Shown here: piece after piece, positions 15,601 to 23,787 of the stretch
Position numbering within the stretch: position 1 is the first letter of the stretch
How the letters are laid out: each line of letters begins with the position of its first letter
NCBI GenBank assembly: GCA_050247075.1
Contig: JBFWUW010000053.1
Location: forward strand, 1 to 53,910
Direction of reading: 5' to 3'
Length of the DNA: 53,910 bases
Source of the DNA: JBFWUW01 sp050247075
Lineage (GTDB): Bacteria > Planctomycetota > Planctomycetia > Pirellulales > JBFWUW01
Translations under genes and position numbers: made by a program
The notes under the pieces: generated by a model
What the model was told of the DNA's origin: nothing
The model's input: the letters and a program-made list of their open reading frames with translations, nothing else
Databases searched by the model: none

Positions 15601-17118
15601 TCACCTCAGATTGCCTGGCGCGCGAACATTTTTGCCCTGCTGCCCGGTGGCGCTGTCTCCCAGGTCTTGGCGGGCTTGTTCCGCTAAGGCTTGCAGTCTG
15701 GCGACAATGTCGGGGTGGCCGTCCGCCACGTTGTGCTTCTCGGCGGGGTCTTCCGCCAGGTCGAATAGTTCCGTGCCGATGGCGGCTTCGGCATATTTGA
15801 CGGGCAAGCCGTCGCGGCCCCGTTCCCCTGGCGGCAGCGTGCGGTAGCGGTGCGGCAGATGCAATTTCCAGCGGCCGGCGCGGACTGCTTCCAACGCCCG
15901 ACCCCAGTAGAAGTAAAGTGCCTCGTGCGGGCTGACGGCTCCGGCTTCGCCCATCAGCAAGGGGCTAATGTCTTGTCCGTCGAGGACACGGTCCTGGGGC
16001 AATGCCGCCCCGCTGATCGCCGCCAGCGTGGGCAGCCAGTCGATCGTCATGGCTGGCTCTCGGCAGATAGTGCCGGCGGGCACATGGCCCGGCCAACGGA
16101 CAACGCAAGGTACGCGCACGCCCCCTTCAAACGTCGTCCCTTTGCCTTCCCGCAGCGGGCCGGCGGTCCCCGCGTGGTTTCCGTAACTCAACCAAGGCCC
16201 ATTGTCCGAGGCAAAAATCACGATCGTCTTCTCATCGATCCGCAATTCTTCCAACGTCTTCGAGATTCTGTCCAGCGAGTTGTCGATCTCTTCGATCACG
16301 TCGCCATACAGGCCCGCGACCGACTGCCCCCGAAAGTCGTCCGAGGCAAAGATCGGCACATGTGGCATGGTGTGGGGCAGATAGACAAAGAACGGCTTGG
16401 CATGGTGCTGTTCAATAAACGCCACCGCATGGTCGGTGTACCGGCGCGTTAGCCGGCTTTGGTCGGGATCGGTCTCTACCGTCTTCACCCCGCTAATCAA
16501 CGGCAACGACGGGAAAGCCCCCGGGCGTTCCGGGTGTTTGGGCCACATATCATTGGAATAGGGCAGGCCAAAGTAGTCATCAAAACCGTGCCGCGCGGGC
16601 AGAAAGCGGGGGTTGTCTCCCAAGTGCCATTTGCCGTAGGCCGCCGTGGCATATCCGCGTGACTGAAGCAGCTCACCCAGCGTGAGTTCATCGTCGTGAA
16701 TGCCGATCTGGGAATTTGGCCCCAACGCGCCCAAGATTCCCACACGGTTAGGGTAGCAGCCAGTCAGCAACGATGTCCGCGAGGCCGAGCAAACAGCTTG
16801 CGCCACGTAAAAATCGGTGAACCGCATTCCCTCCTGGGCCAATCGGTCTACAGCGGGCGTGCGAATCCGTGAATTCCCATAACAGCCAAAATCGCCGTAG
16901 CCCGCGTCATCGCAGTAGACCAGCACGATATTCGGCAGGCCTTCCGCGGAACCTTCCGCGGCCAACGCATCAGCCGCGGTACTTACTGCTGCCAGGGTAA
17001 TCGCAAAGGCAATCAACCAGTTTCGCACTGCATATTGGCAAGCAAGCGTCGAAGTCCGCACTAACCGCGCACTAACTGAGTGGCGGTCGATTCCCGATGC
17101 TTCAAGGGTTGCAGCCAT
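15601..17118 (-). CDS. Secreted sulfatase (arylsulfatase family)
   Basis: A 505-residue enzyme that hydrolyses sulfate esters. The modification motif C110-SASR is intact, so Cys110 can be converted to formylglycine. Upstream is the metal-binding YCDDAGYGDFGCYGN, and downstream are K-WHLG (TAAYGKWHLGDNP), H-x-PH (YLPHTMPHVPIFA) and FASDNGPWLSYGN. An N-terminal hydrophobic stretch at about 33-54 (NWLIAFAITLAAVSTAADALA) acts as signal peptide. The first 30 residues are basic and may not be native. The ATG at 17118 has GAGAGG upstream; a GTG at 17028 would give a conventional signal peptide. It lies 23 bp behind the PVC cytochrome gene, so both probably act on sulfated glycans in the periplasm. 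Confidence 0.93.
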   Translation of the reverse strand: MAATLEASGIDRHSVSARLVRTSTLACQYAVRNWLIAFAITLAAVSTAADALAAEGSAEGLPNIVLVYCDDAGYGDFGCYGNSRIRTPAVDRLAQEGMRFTDFYVAQAVCSASRTSLLTGCYPNRVGILGALGPNSQIGIHDDELTLGELLQSRGYATAAYGKWHLGDNPRFLPARHGFDDYFGLPYSNDMWPKHPERPGAFPSLPLISGVKTVETDPDQSRLTRRYTDHAVAFIEQHHAKPFFVYLPHTMPHVPIFASDDFRGQSVAGLYGDVIEEIDNSLDRISKTLEELRIDEKTIVIFASDNGPWLSYGNHAGTAGPLREGKGTTFEGGVRVPCVVRWPGHVPAGTICREPAMTIDWLPTLAAISGAALPQDRVLDGQDISPLLMGEAGAVSPHEALYFYWGRALEAVRAGRWKLHLPHRYRTLPPGERGRDGLPVKYAEAAIGTELFDLAEDPAEKHNVADGHPDIVARLQALAEQARQDLGDSATGQQGKNVRAPGNLR

Positions 17119-17141
17119 GGAATGCCTCTCGCGAGTAGGTG

Positions 17142-20102
17142 CTATTCCGCTGGCTGAGGCAGCGGCACTTGTTCCGGGCTGCCCAGGTAACTGACCAGAT
17201 CGCGCAGATCCTCGGCCGTCATTTTGTCGATCTGGCCCTCGGGCATGAGCGAGATGTTGGATTGCTCGCGGGTGTCGATCTCGTCCTTGGGCAGGATCAG
17301 GCTGTCGTTTTGGGTGCGAATGGTGACCGATTTGTCGTCCTCGTTAGTGATAATGCCGTTGAGCGTGCGGCCGTCGTTGGTGACGATGATGGTCATCTGG
17401 TAGTCTCTGCCTACGAGGGCGTTAGGATCGACGAGATTCTCCAGAATGTAAGTGACATTAGTCCGCTGAGAACCGGTCAGGTCGGGACCGACCTTGCGGC
17501 CATCGTCGAACAGCCGATGGCAAGCCGCGCAGGTCCGTCCAAAGACCGCCCGGCCATGCGAGCGATCGGCCGAGGCCAGCGACTCTTCCGTCAGTTTTTC
17601 CTTATGGCCGGCGATGATGGCCGATTTCTCCCCGCTGGTGGCTTGTACCTGTCCCCACACTTGCCGCAAGCGATCTTCAATGGCCGGGTTCTTCATGCCG
17701 ACCAATTGCCGGGCAATAAACGGCGTAATTTCGTTCCGCGCGACCGCCCCGCTTTCCACAGCATCCAGCAAAGCTTGCGCGTAGGCCGGCCGCGAAGCCA
17801 GCGTCAACACCGCGTCTTCCCGCAGGGGGGCGTCGTAGCCGGCAAAGGCCGCCAACAGCAAGCCGGGCGTCTTCACGTCGTCGTAACCCGCCAGCCCGCG
17901 TACGGCCGGGCCGCGCAGCGTTTCGTCGTTGATCAGTTGCTGCAACAGTGGCGGCAGTTCGGGGTCGTGCTGTTGAATAAGAGCCTCAAGTGCTTTGCGC
18001 CGGACGGTGCCTTCGGAGTTCGCATCCAGCACGCTTTTGCGTAAACCGTCATACGCCGCCTTGTCGCCAAAGATCAAGGCGATGGCGGTGGCCGTATCGC
18101 GGACCTCAGCGTCTTCGCTGGTATTCAGCCGGCTGGCGAAGGTCTCGGCCCACCCGGCGGGCATGGGAACACTGCGCTGGCCTTGGATCGCGGTGCGCAG
18201 GCCCAGCAGCACGTCGCGGCGGATATCGTCCTGTTCGATGCGGCCCAACAGCGCGACCAATGGTTCGAGTTGTTCCAACGACGCGATCCGCCGCGCGATG
18301 AACTCCCGCACCAAGGGGATCTTTGTCTGTTCCAACAGTGCAATGGCCCGGCCCGTGTGCGAGACGACTAGCGGTTCCGTGGCGTACCACAACATCAACG
18401 GCAAGTTTTGATCCTGGGCATCCTCGCCATGCTGAAGCAATCCGGCGGCCAAGGCCCAGCGCTGATCGAGCGGCAAGCGTTGCATTATCCCGGCCAAGGC
18501 CAGCCGCACCCGCGGCGATTCGTCGGCCTGTGCCCGCTCGTTCAGCCAGGACAATTGCAGCGGCGATAACGGGCCGTCATCGGCCAGCAGCCGCACGGCC
18601 CAAGCTCGCAGGTGGTCCTCTGGGCTGGCCAGCAATTCGTGGATGACCGAGTCGCCCACGCCGCCGGTCACATGCAAGGCCCACAAGGCCCGCAAGCGTT
18701 GCGGCACGGTGGCCTGCCCATTGCGCAACTGCGCTAGCAGCGGCACGCGGGCATTCTTGTCCAACCGGCCGGCGGCATGCCGCTCTTGCAGCAGGCGGCG
18801 GGACTGGCGCACATGCCAATCGTTGGCGTGCGATTGCAGTTCGGCCAGTTGGACATCGCTAAGCTTGGCCAGATTGATCGGCGCATGTTCCGGCTTGCCG
18901 TAGGCTACCCGATAGATGCGGCCATTGGTTTGGTCGGCGACCTCGTAGTTATGGCACTCGCCGGTGTCGCACCAATCGGCGACGTAGGCGGCCCCTTCTG
19001 GGCCTTGCCGCACCCACAGCCCTCGAAACCAAGGATCGTTGGCGAACATGAAATCGTCGGCCCGCCGCGCGGCGTAGCCCGATCCCGACAGTTCTAACCG
19101 GTCGCGATTCAAGCGGTTGCCGTGAATATTGCAGGTGAACAAGCTGTTGCGGTACTCGGCCGGCCAGTTGTCCCCCAGGTAGATCATCGCTCCGCTGTGG
19201 GCGTGCCCGCCGCCCGCCTTGCTATGTTCGCCCTGCCCACCGCGCGATCCATACCACGCTCCGCCGGCCCAATGCAGATAGTCGGCGCAACTGTTCATCA
19301 GCGAGTACGAATGGGGCAGCATGTCCTGGCCAAACATCCGCTGAAAGTGCGCCCCCGGCACGACATGAAACAAGTGATGAATGACGCAGTTGGTAATGAA
19401 GGCCTCGCCATAGTCGTCGAAGTCCAGGCCCCACGGATTGGTCGTGCCATGCGCCACGGCCTCAAACTTCTTGCGCATCGGGTGATATCGCCAAACACCG
19501 CAATTGATGGACGTACGTTGTTCGGGCGTAGCGCCCACAGGGCCGATCAGCGAGTTCGACAAGATGCCGTTGCATCCCCACAGCCAGCCATCGGGGCCCC
19601 ACACCAGCGCGTTGAAGACATTGTGGCGGGCCTTCAAGTCCCAGCCATCAAGCACGACTTGCGGCGGGCCGTCGGGCACGTCGTCGCCGTCGGTGTCGGG
19701 CACATAAACCAGATTGGGCGTGGAGCAGAGCCAGACACCGCCAAAGCCGACCTCGATCCCCGACAAGTTGTGCCCGCGATCCCAAAAAATGGTTTTTTCG
19801 TCGAACTGGCCGTCACCGTCCCGGTCTTCGTAAATGGAAACGCGGTCGTTGCCAGGCGGTTCCGGTGTCCACTTGGGGTACGACATGCACTCCACCACCC
19901 ACAGCCGGCCGCGGGCGTCGAACGTGCCGGCAATCGGCTGCACGCAGTCGGGTTCGCCAGCGAACAGCGTGGCGGCAAAGCCCTCGGGCAGGGTCATCTT
20001 TCCTGCGGCTTCCGTCACGGGCACGGGGGCGGGCGGATCATCAGCGAATACCGGCGAGGCCAGGATTAACAGGCATGCAATGGCGTGGAAATAAACCCGC
20101 AT
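17142..20102 (-). CDS. PVC-type secreted dehydrogenase-like protein with HEAT repeats and CxxCH heme motif
   Basis: A 986-residue planctomycete-specific protein. Residues 1-20 are a signal peptide. From about 35 to 420 there is a propeller-like membrane-bound dehydrogenase domain (LPEGFAATLFAGEPDCVQP, GRLWVVECMSYP, EDRDGDGQFDEKTIF). An Ala/Leu-rich HEAT-like superhelix spans about 430-830. The C-terminal heme module has CAACH at about residue 858, then GPDLTG, and ends with DLVSYLGSP. The family is typical of PVC bacteria and likely passes electrons from a sugar oxidation, but no member of this subtype has a known substrate to my knowledge. It is first in the operon with sulfatase, rhomboid and RidA. 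Confidence 0.9.
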   Translation of the reverse strand: MRVYFHAIACLLILASPVFADDPPAPVPVTEAAGKMTLPEGFAATLFAGEPDCVQPIAGTFDARGRLWVVECMSYPKWTPEPPGNDRVSIYEDRDGDGQFDEKTIFWDRGHNLSGIEVGFGGVWLCSTPNLVYVPDTDGDDVPDGPPQVVLDGWDLKARHNVFNALVWGPDGWLWGCNGILSNSLIGPVGATPEQRTSINCGVWRYHPMRKKFEAVAHGTTNPWGLDFDDYGEAFITNCVIHHLFHVVPGAHFQRMFGQDMLPHSYSLMNSCADYLHWAGGAWYGSRGGQGEHSKAGGGHAHSGAMIYLGDNWPAEYRNSLFTCNIHGNRLNRDRLELSGSGYAARRADDFMFANDPWFRGLWVRQGPEGAAYVADWCDTGECHNYEVADQTNGRIYRVAYGKPEHAPINLAKLSDVQLAELQSHANDWHVRQSRRLLQERHAAGRLDKNARVPLLAQLRNGQATVPQRLRALWALHVTGGVGDSVIHELLASPEDHLRAWAVRLLADDGPLSPLQLSWLNERAQADESPRVRLALAGIMQRLPLDQRWALAAGLLQHGEDAQDQNLPLMLWYATEPLVVSHTGRAIALLEQTKIPLVREFIARRIASLEQLEPLVALLGRIEQDDIRRDVLLGLRTAIQGQRSVPMPAGWAETFASRLNTSEDAEVRDTATAIALIFGDKAAYDGLRKSVLDANSEGTVRRKALEALIQQHDPELPPLLQQLINDETLRGPAVRGLAGYDDVKTPGLLLAAFAGYDAPLREDAVLTLASRPAYAQALLDAVESGAVARNEITPFIARQLVGMKNPAIEDRLRQVWGQVQATSGEKSAIIAGHKEKLTEESLASADRSHGRAVFGRTCAACHRLFDDGRKVGPDLTGSQRTNVTYILENLVDPNALVGRDYQMTIIVTNDGRTLNGIITNEDDKSVTIRTQNDSLILPKDEIDTREQSNISLMPEGQIDKMTAEDLRDLVSYLGSPEQVPLPQPAE

Positions 20103-20205
20103 GAAAAACTCCGCAAGGCAGATGGATCAATGGCGAATGTTTGACGAGTTGCTATTGTCGGCAGCGGGAGAGGAAAACTCAACGGGGCAAGCCGCTTCGT
20201 TTTTG

Positions 20206-20337
20206 CTACTCAATCTCCGCTACTTGGCGAATACGGGCCAGCAGACCGGTGACTGACAGGACTTGCGACCAATGGTCGAGATAGGCCTGATCGAGAGCCG
20301 CGAAGGCGAAGCGCGTCAGTAGTTCCTGTTGTGACAT
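20206..20337 (-). pseudogene. Internally deleted nucleotidyltransferase-like gene remnant (43 codons)
   Basis: The frame begins MSQQELLTRF, like the start of small planctomycete nucleotidyltransferase proteins encoded after a CHNRNY-type partner. It jumps directly to a C-terminal-looking stretch (LDQAYLDHWSQVLSVTGLL) and stops. The central nucleotidyltransferase fold, normally over 100 residues, is missing. Its start overlaps the end of the upstream remnant by 22 bp, as expected of a translationally coupled pair. The family assignment rests on my memory of such pairs and would need a search. Confidence 0.5.
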
Positions 20338-20521
20338 CGGGCCAACCGTTCGAGATACAAGGCGTGAAATTCGCTCTCGGAAAGATCGGGAAACCGGTGC
20401 CGCAATCCTTGGCGAAACAGATCGCGGGCAAACTCCGTCAGTTCGAACGCGCGGTTCAGCCGTTGCTCTGGCGCAAAGCCAAGATCGTCTGGCGATGGTT
20501 GGGGCGTGGTTTGGGATCCAT
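20316..20521 (-). pseudogene. Frameshifted first gene of the same two-gene cassette
   Basis: From the ATG at 20521 the sequence reads MDPKPRPNHRQTILALRQ and then hits a stop. One frame over it continues PEQRLNRAFELTEFARDLF, then HRFPDLSESEFHALYLERL, and ends CHNRNY-stop at 20316. The break coincides with the single hexamer CGCCAG (20468-20473), consistent with deletion between two copies of that hexamer. Intact relatives, as I remember them, are about 70-80 residues and precede a nucleotidyltransferase-like gene. Both members of the cassette are therefore broken here. Confidence 0.55.
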
Positions 20522-20695
20522 CTCGCGACTGATTTGCAAAGGGCAGAGTCCGATCCAGAAGTATTGATCGTCAGCATACCGTATGGCTCCGCCCTCGGGG
20601 CATGTATGGGGCGCACGAAGCAAGAAGTCCTCGATTAACGAAACAACGTCGTCCGCAAGGCAATACCATTAGGAACAAGCGGTGACCTTGCTTTA

Positions 20696-21270
20696 ATATA
20701 TAAATATTCAAAACAAATACTATTGACATAAAAAATCTAACAAAGTACAAATTGTGCAAGTGGTTCCGCGCGCGGACGTTGCCTTTACGCGTCCATTGGC
20801 CGCGGTGCCCCCAAAGCCGCCCGGAATACCGCCGGACGCCGCGTGCTCGAAAAGCATGGCCGTGGCGCTGGCGGGCCGGGCGGGTTCCCGATTAACGGCT
20901 ACCGTTGCCGGCCGGATGAATGCCTTGGAGGAGGCGTTTCCCACGCCGATCCCTCCGCCATCCGGTACGTGCCACGGGGCCTGTTCATACTTTTAAAACG
21001 CGATCCTATCGCGTGCCGATATCGGTGCGCGCCCCAAAAACGGCAGCCGTCGGGCGCTTTCTTACCTCGACCACACCCCGGTGTTGGTCGAGGTAACGTA
21101 GGGCAGGCCCCCCCCCCCCAATATCACTGGAACGGGTAGTGCCGGTCGGAGCCGCCAAGACCCCTGAAATCGCGGCCAAAATGAGGACCGTTACACCCGC
21201 ACCACCGTGAAATGGTCGAGGTAAGGTGGAACAGGAAGCCTTTGTCAGCCCCGATCACTGGTCGAGGTAA
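20696..21270 (+). repeat. Repeat copy B of the diverged ~500-bp intergenic element
   Basis: Counterpart of 391-890. It starts with an AT-rich leader and a TTGACA (20723-20728) and TACAAA (20746-20751) pair with a 17-bp spacer. It runs through the shared blocks CCGCGTGCTCGAA, AGCATGGCCGTGGCG and GGGGCCTGTTCATA, and ends in inverted repeats at 21062-21096 (perfect 12-bp arms TTACCTCGACCA/TGGTCGAGGTAA), 21190-21224 and a half-site at 21258-21270. Copy B additionally contains GGAGGCGTTTCCCACGCCGAT (20929-20949), a piece of the second repeat family, and a C-run near 21109-21119. No frame is conserved over the full length. Confidence 0.7.
20723..20751 (+). promoter_or_regulatory. Promoter-like -35/-10 pair at the start of repeat copy B
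   Basis: TTGACA, 17-bp spacer, TACAAA, in an AT-rich leader. Copy A has TTTACA-N15-TACAAT at the homologous place (418-444). Retention of a promoter-like pair in both diverged copies suggests that the repeats are transcribed. Confidence 0.5.
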
Positions 21271-21729
21271 CGGCGAGTGGAACCAAATGCAAGTCTGGCA
21301 ATGCAGTATTCGTGGCGGGGGCGGCCCATCGTTCGCGGCCGCTGGCCAGGTGTGTAGGGAGGTCATTTCGGACCATATTGTTCGCGACGTTGCGGCTTCG
21401 CGCAGTTGCGCGAATACACTTTCGGTTGATGGCGGCCACAATGGGATTCCAACACGACATGAACCGTATTGGCCGCAATGCAGGCCCCCCCTGAAATAGC
21501 GGTGTTTCGCCCCGGTATATTCCGCATGATCCGGCACTCTGGTGATTCCTGGCGCTTTTTCTTGCTTTGCGCGGTTCGCCCAACTAGTGTAGAGAGTGCA
21601 AATCAGGCGGTGGGCAACGTGCGCATTTTCTCGATCAATTAGTCGCTCCCGCCCGCGAGGCAACGTGCCGCGATGGGTGGGGGCGCACCGGACAGTCTCT
21701 GGCAGAGCAAGAAGAGGAGCAAACAGGTC
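21271..21729. other. Spacer before the DUF1598-like gene
   Basis: I see no gene here. CCTGGCGC followed by TTGCTTTG around 21547 resembles a -24/-12 element but has one base too many between the anchors. The ribosome binding site of the downstream gene (GAGGAG, about 21713-21718) lies at the end. Confidence 0.4.
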
Positions 21730-23127
21730 ATGTTGCGACGCATCGGCTTCTGTGGTGTGCTGAGCCTGGTGGCATGCGGTCTGATGGCGGTCTCGCCCGG
21801 ACGCCTGCTGGCCCAGGGTGGTGGCGGCATGATGGGTGGTGCATCGCTGGGCGGTGTGCTGATCGATGCCGATGGCGTGTTGAAAATTCAATACGTCAAT
21901 GACATGACCGGGCAACTCACCAAAGCGCGGGTGAACGCCGGGCGTGCCGCGTTGCGGCCGGAAGTTGCCGCCAAGAGCGGCTTGCGCAAGGTCTCGCTCA
22001 ACCGGCTGGAAGCGGAACTGACCAAACTGCTGGAAAATGGCCAGGCCGCCACCGACGAGATGAAGTATCTCGTCGGCCTGACCCGCATCCAGTACGTGTT
22101 TTACTACCCTGATACCAAGGATATTGTGATTGCCGGGCCGGCCGAAGGCTGGTTTACCGATCTGACGGGCCGGGTGCGCGGCATCAACAGCGGTCGGCCG
22201 GTGATGGAGTTGCAAGACCTGATTGTAGCCTTGCGGACCTTTGCCCCCGGGCGCGGCCGCAGCGGCACGGTTGGTTGCACGATCGACCCAACCCAAGAGG
22301 GTCTGGTCCGTTTGCAAGGCTTCTTGAAGTCGCTCGGCAGCACCACCACTCGCAATGTCGATACGGTCGGGCTAAGCAACGGCATGAAGAACGCCCTGGG
22401 GCTGCACACCGTCAAAATCATGGGCGTTTCGCCCGACACGCATTTTGCCCAGGTTTTGGTCGAGGCCGACTATCGCATGAAGTTGATCGGTCTGGGTTTG
22501 GAAGCCCCTCCCGCCAAGATGGATACCTACGTTAGCAAGGCCAGCCCCTCCGGCAGCAAAAACGCCATGGCGCGTTGGTACTTCACGCCCGACTATGAGT
22601 GCGTGCGGGCCAGCCAGGATAATCTGGCCATGGAGTTGGTCGGTACGGGCGTCAAACTGGTCAGTGCGGATGAAATCGTCGGGGCGGATGGCACGCGGGC
22701 CAACTCCACCAAGATTGACCGGGCGGCCAAGGCCTATGCCACCAGCTTCACCAAGAAATTCCCTGAAATCGCCAATGTCCAGCCGGTGTTTGCCCAGTTG
22801 CGCAATATGGTCGATATGGCAATTGCCGCGGCTTACATTCAGCAACATGGCTACCACGAACAGGCTGGGTGGAAGATGGATCTGTTCAGCAGCGAAGAGT
22901 CCTATCCCGTGGAGACCTATTCCACGCCGACCATGGTCGAAGCGGCCTGCAATGTCTACTGGAAGAGCAGCACGCTGATGATGCCGATTGGCGGTGGCGT
23001 GCTGGTCCAAGCCGAGAAAGCCTTGGAGCAAGAGAATCTGCTGAGCGATAAAGACGGTGCCGTGGAAAAGGCCCGCGCGGGTGTCTCGGTGGGTGAACTA
23101 GCCGAAGGCGAGTGGTGGTGGGATTGA
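21730..23127 (+). CDS. DUF1598-like secreted planctomycete protein
   Basis: A 465-residue protein with a signal peptide (about 1-30: CGVLSLVACGLMAVSPGRLLAQ) and a Gly/Met-rich stretch after cleavage. The body begins GGVLIDADGVLKI and contains RKVSLNRLEAEL, the YVFYYPDTKDIVIAGPAEGW block, VMELQDLIVALRTF, DPTQEGL and THFAQVLVEADYRMKLIGLG. It matches, from memory, the DUF1598 proteins found almost only in Planctomycetes. The activity is unknown. The ATG at 21730 has GAGGAG upstream; the frame is open to 21673 but that part is not conserved-looking. It stands alone between spacers. Confidence 0.75.
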   Translation: MLRRIGFCGVLSLVACGLMAVSPGRLLAQGGGGMMGGASLGGVLIDADGVLKIQYVNDMTGQLTKARVNAGRAALRPEVAAKSGLRKVSLNRLEAELTKLLENGQAATDEMKYLVGLTRIQYVFYYPDTKDIVIAGPAEGWFTDLTGRVRGINSGRPVMELQDLIVALRTFAPGRGRSGTVGCTIDPTQEGLVRLQGFLKSLGSTTTRNVDTVGLSNGMKNALGLHTVKIMGVSPDTHFAQVLVEADYRMKLIGLGLEAPPAKMDTYVSKASPSGSKNAMARWYFTPDYECVRASQDNLAMELVGTGVKLVSADEIVGADGTRANSTKIDRAAKAYATSFTKKFPEIANVQPVFAQLRNMVDMAIAAAYIQQHGYHEQAGWKMDLFSSEESYPVETYSTPTMVEAACNVYWKSSTLMMPIGGGVLVQAEKALEQENLLSDKDGAVEKARAGVSVGELAEGEWWWD

Positions 23128-23165
23128 TAGTTGGCCGCGGTTGGTGACCGGGTTTTCACCACTTT

Positions 23166-23233
23166 TAGGAGGCGTTTCCAACGCCGATGGGGCGGCGAAA
23201 CGCGCTTGAATCGGCGATGGAATCGCCTCCTAC
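23166..23233. repeat. TAGGAGGCG inverted-repeat element (copy 2)
   Basis: The left arm TAGGAGGCGTTTCCAACGCC and the right arm GGCGATGGAATCGCCTCCTA pair imperfectly across a short GC-rich loop. A near-identical element is at 43677-43748, a half copy at 2458-2481 and a fragment at 20929-20949. The right arm supplies the stop codon of the CYTH gene (CTA at 23230-23232, read as TAG on the minus strand). Confidence 0.7.
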
Positions 23234-23787
23234 ATGGCGCGCAGTGCCAGCAGCATCCCCAAGTAACTGCGGCGAATCGGCTCGCCCAGGCCCAGCGCTT
23301 GGGCGCACGAAAGAATGGCCGCTTGGGCCGCGGAAAGTTGGGCTTCGTCCGCGGCGATTTCCAGTTCGACATAGGTGCCAAGCTCGTCGACCTCGTCCCA
23401 GCAGGCCGTGACGGTTTGTCCTTCCCAGGCGAGTTGGGCATGTTCGCGGTGCTTGCGGACCTCTACCACCGGCTGAAAGCCCAATGACTCCAGCAATTCA
23501 TGGAAGGCATCTATTCCCGGTTGGCCGTGGCCAACCGGCAACTCCAGTTCGCGGCGGGTCTTGGTTGATTTGTCGAGCTTGGGGCCTTTGTAGGTTACGA
23601 AAATCTCTTCGCCGACGGCGCGGATGCGAAGAGCCTCGTCGGTCTGGCGGAAGTCCCGGCAAGGGTGGGCAAAGTAACGATCGACCAAAACTTCCGCCGC
23701 CGACCATTTCGCGCCCACCACGGCAAACCGTGCGCGTTGGGCGTGTGGATCTGCAATGGCAAACTTGTTCTCGACCTCGTAGATCAT
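23230..23787 (-). CDS. CYTH-domain (class IV adenylate cyclase-like) protein
   Basis: A 185-residue triphosphate tunnel enzyme. The CYTH signature E-x-E-x-K is present as EVENK at residues 4-8. LVDRYFAHPC, LRIR, VTYKGPKLD, RRELELPV, a V-EVRKHRE block and CWDEVDELGTYVELEI follow with the alternating charged residues that line the tunnel. Family members act as adenylate cyclases, thiamine triphosphatases or inorganic triphosphatases. Coupling to the upstream thiE fusion (ATGA overlap at 23785-23788) makes a thiamine-phosphate substrate an attractive guess. The stop codon is provided by an inserted repeat arm, so the C-terminus may have been altered. Confidence 0.85.
   Translation of the reverse strand: MIYEVENKFAIADPHAQRARFAVVGAKWSAAEVLVDRYFAHPCRDFRQTDEALRIRAVGEEIFVTYKGPKLDKSTKTRRELELPVGHGQPGIDAFHELLESLGFQPVVEVRKHREHAQLAWEGQTVTACWDEVDELGTYVELEIAADEAQLSAAQAAILSCAQALGLGEPIRRSYLGMLLALRAM

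Noticed and set aside
19122..20069. Plus-strand frame of 315 codons inside the PVC cytochrome gene
   Set aside because: It lies opposite the well-supported minus-strand protein and has no recognisable domain.
21109..21119. C-run in repeat B as a phase-variation tract
   Set aside because: It is outside any gene I can support and may be prone to sequencing error.
21547..21565. CTGGCGC...TTGCTTT as a -24/-12 promoter for the DUF1598-like gene
   Set aside because: The distance between the GG and GC anchors is one base too long and the -24 core is not GGCAC.
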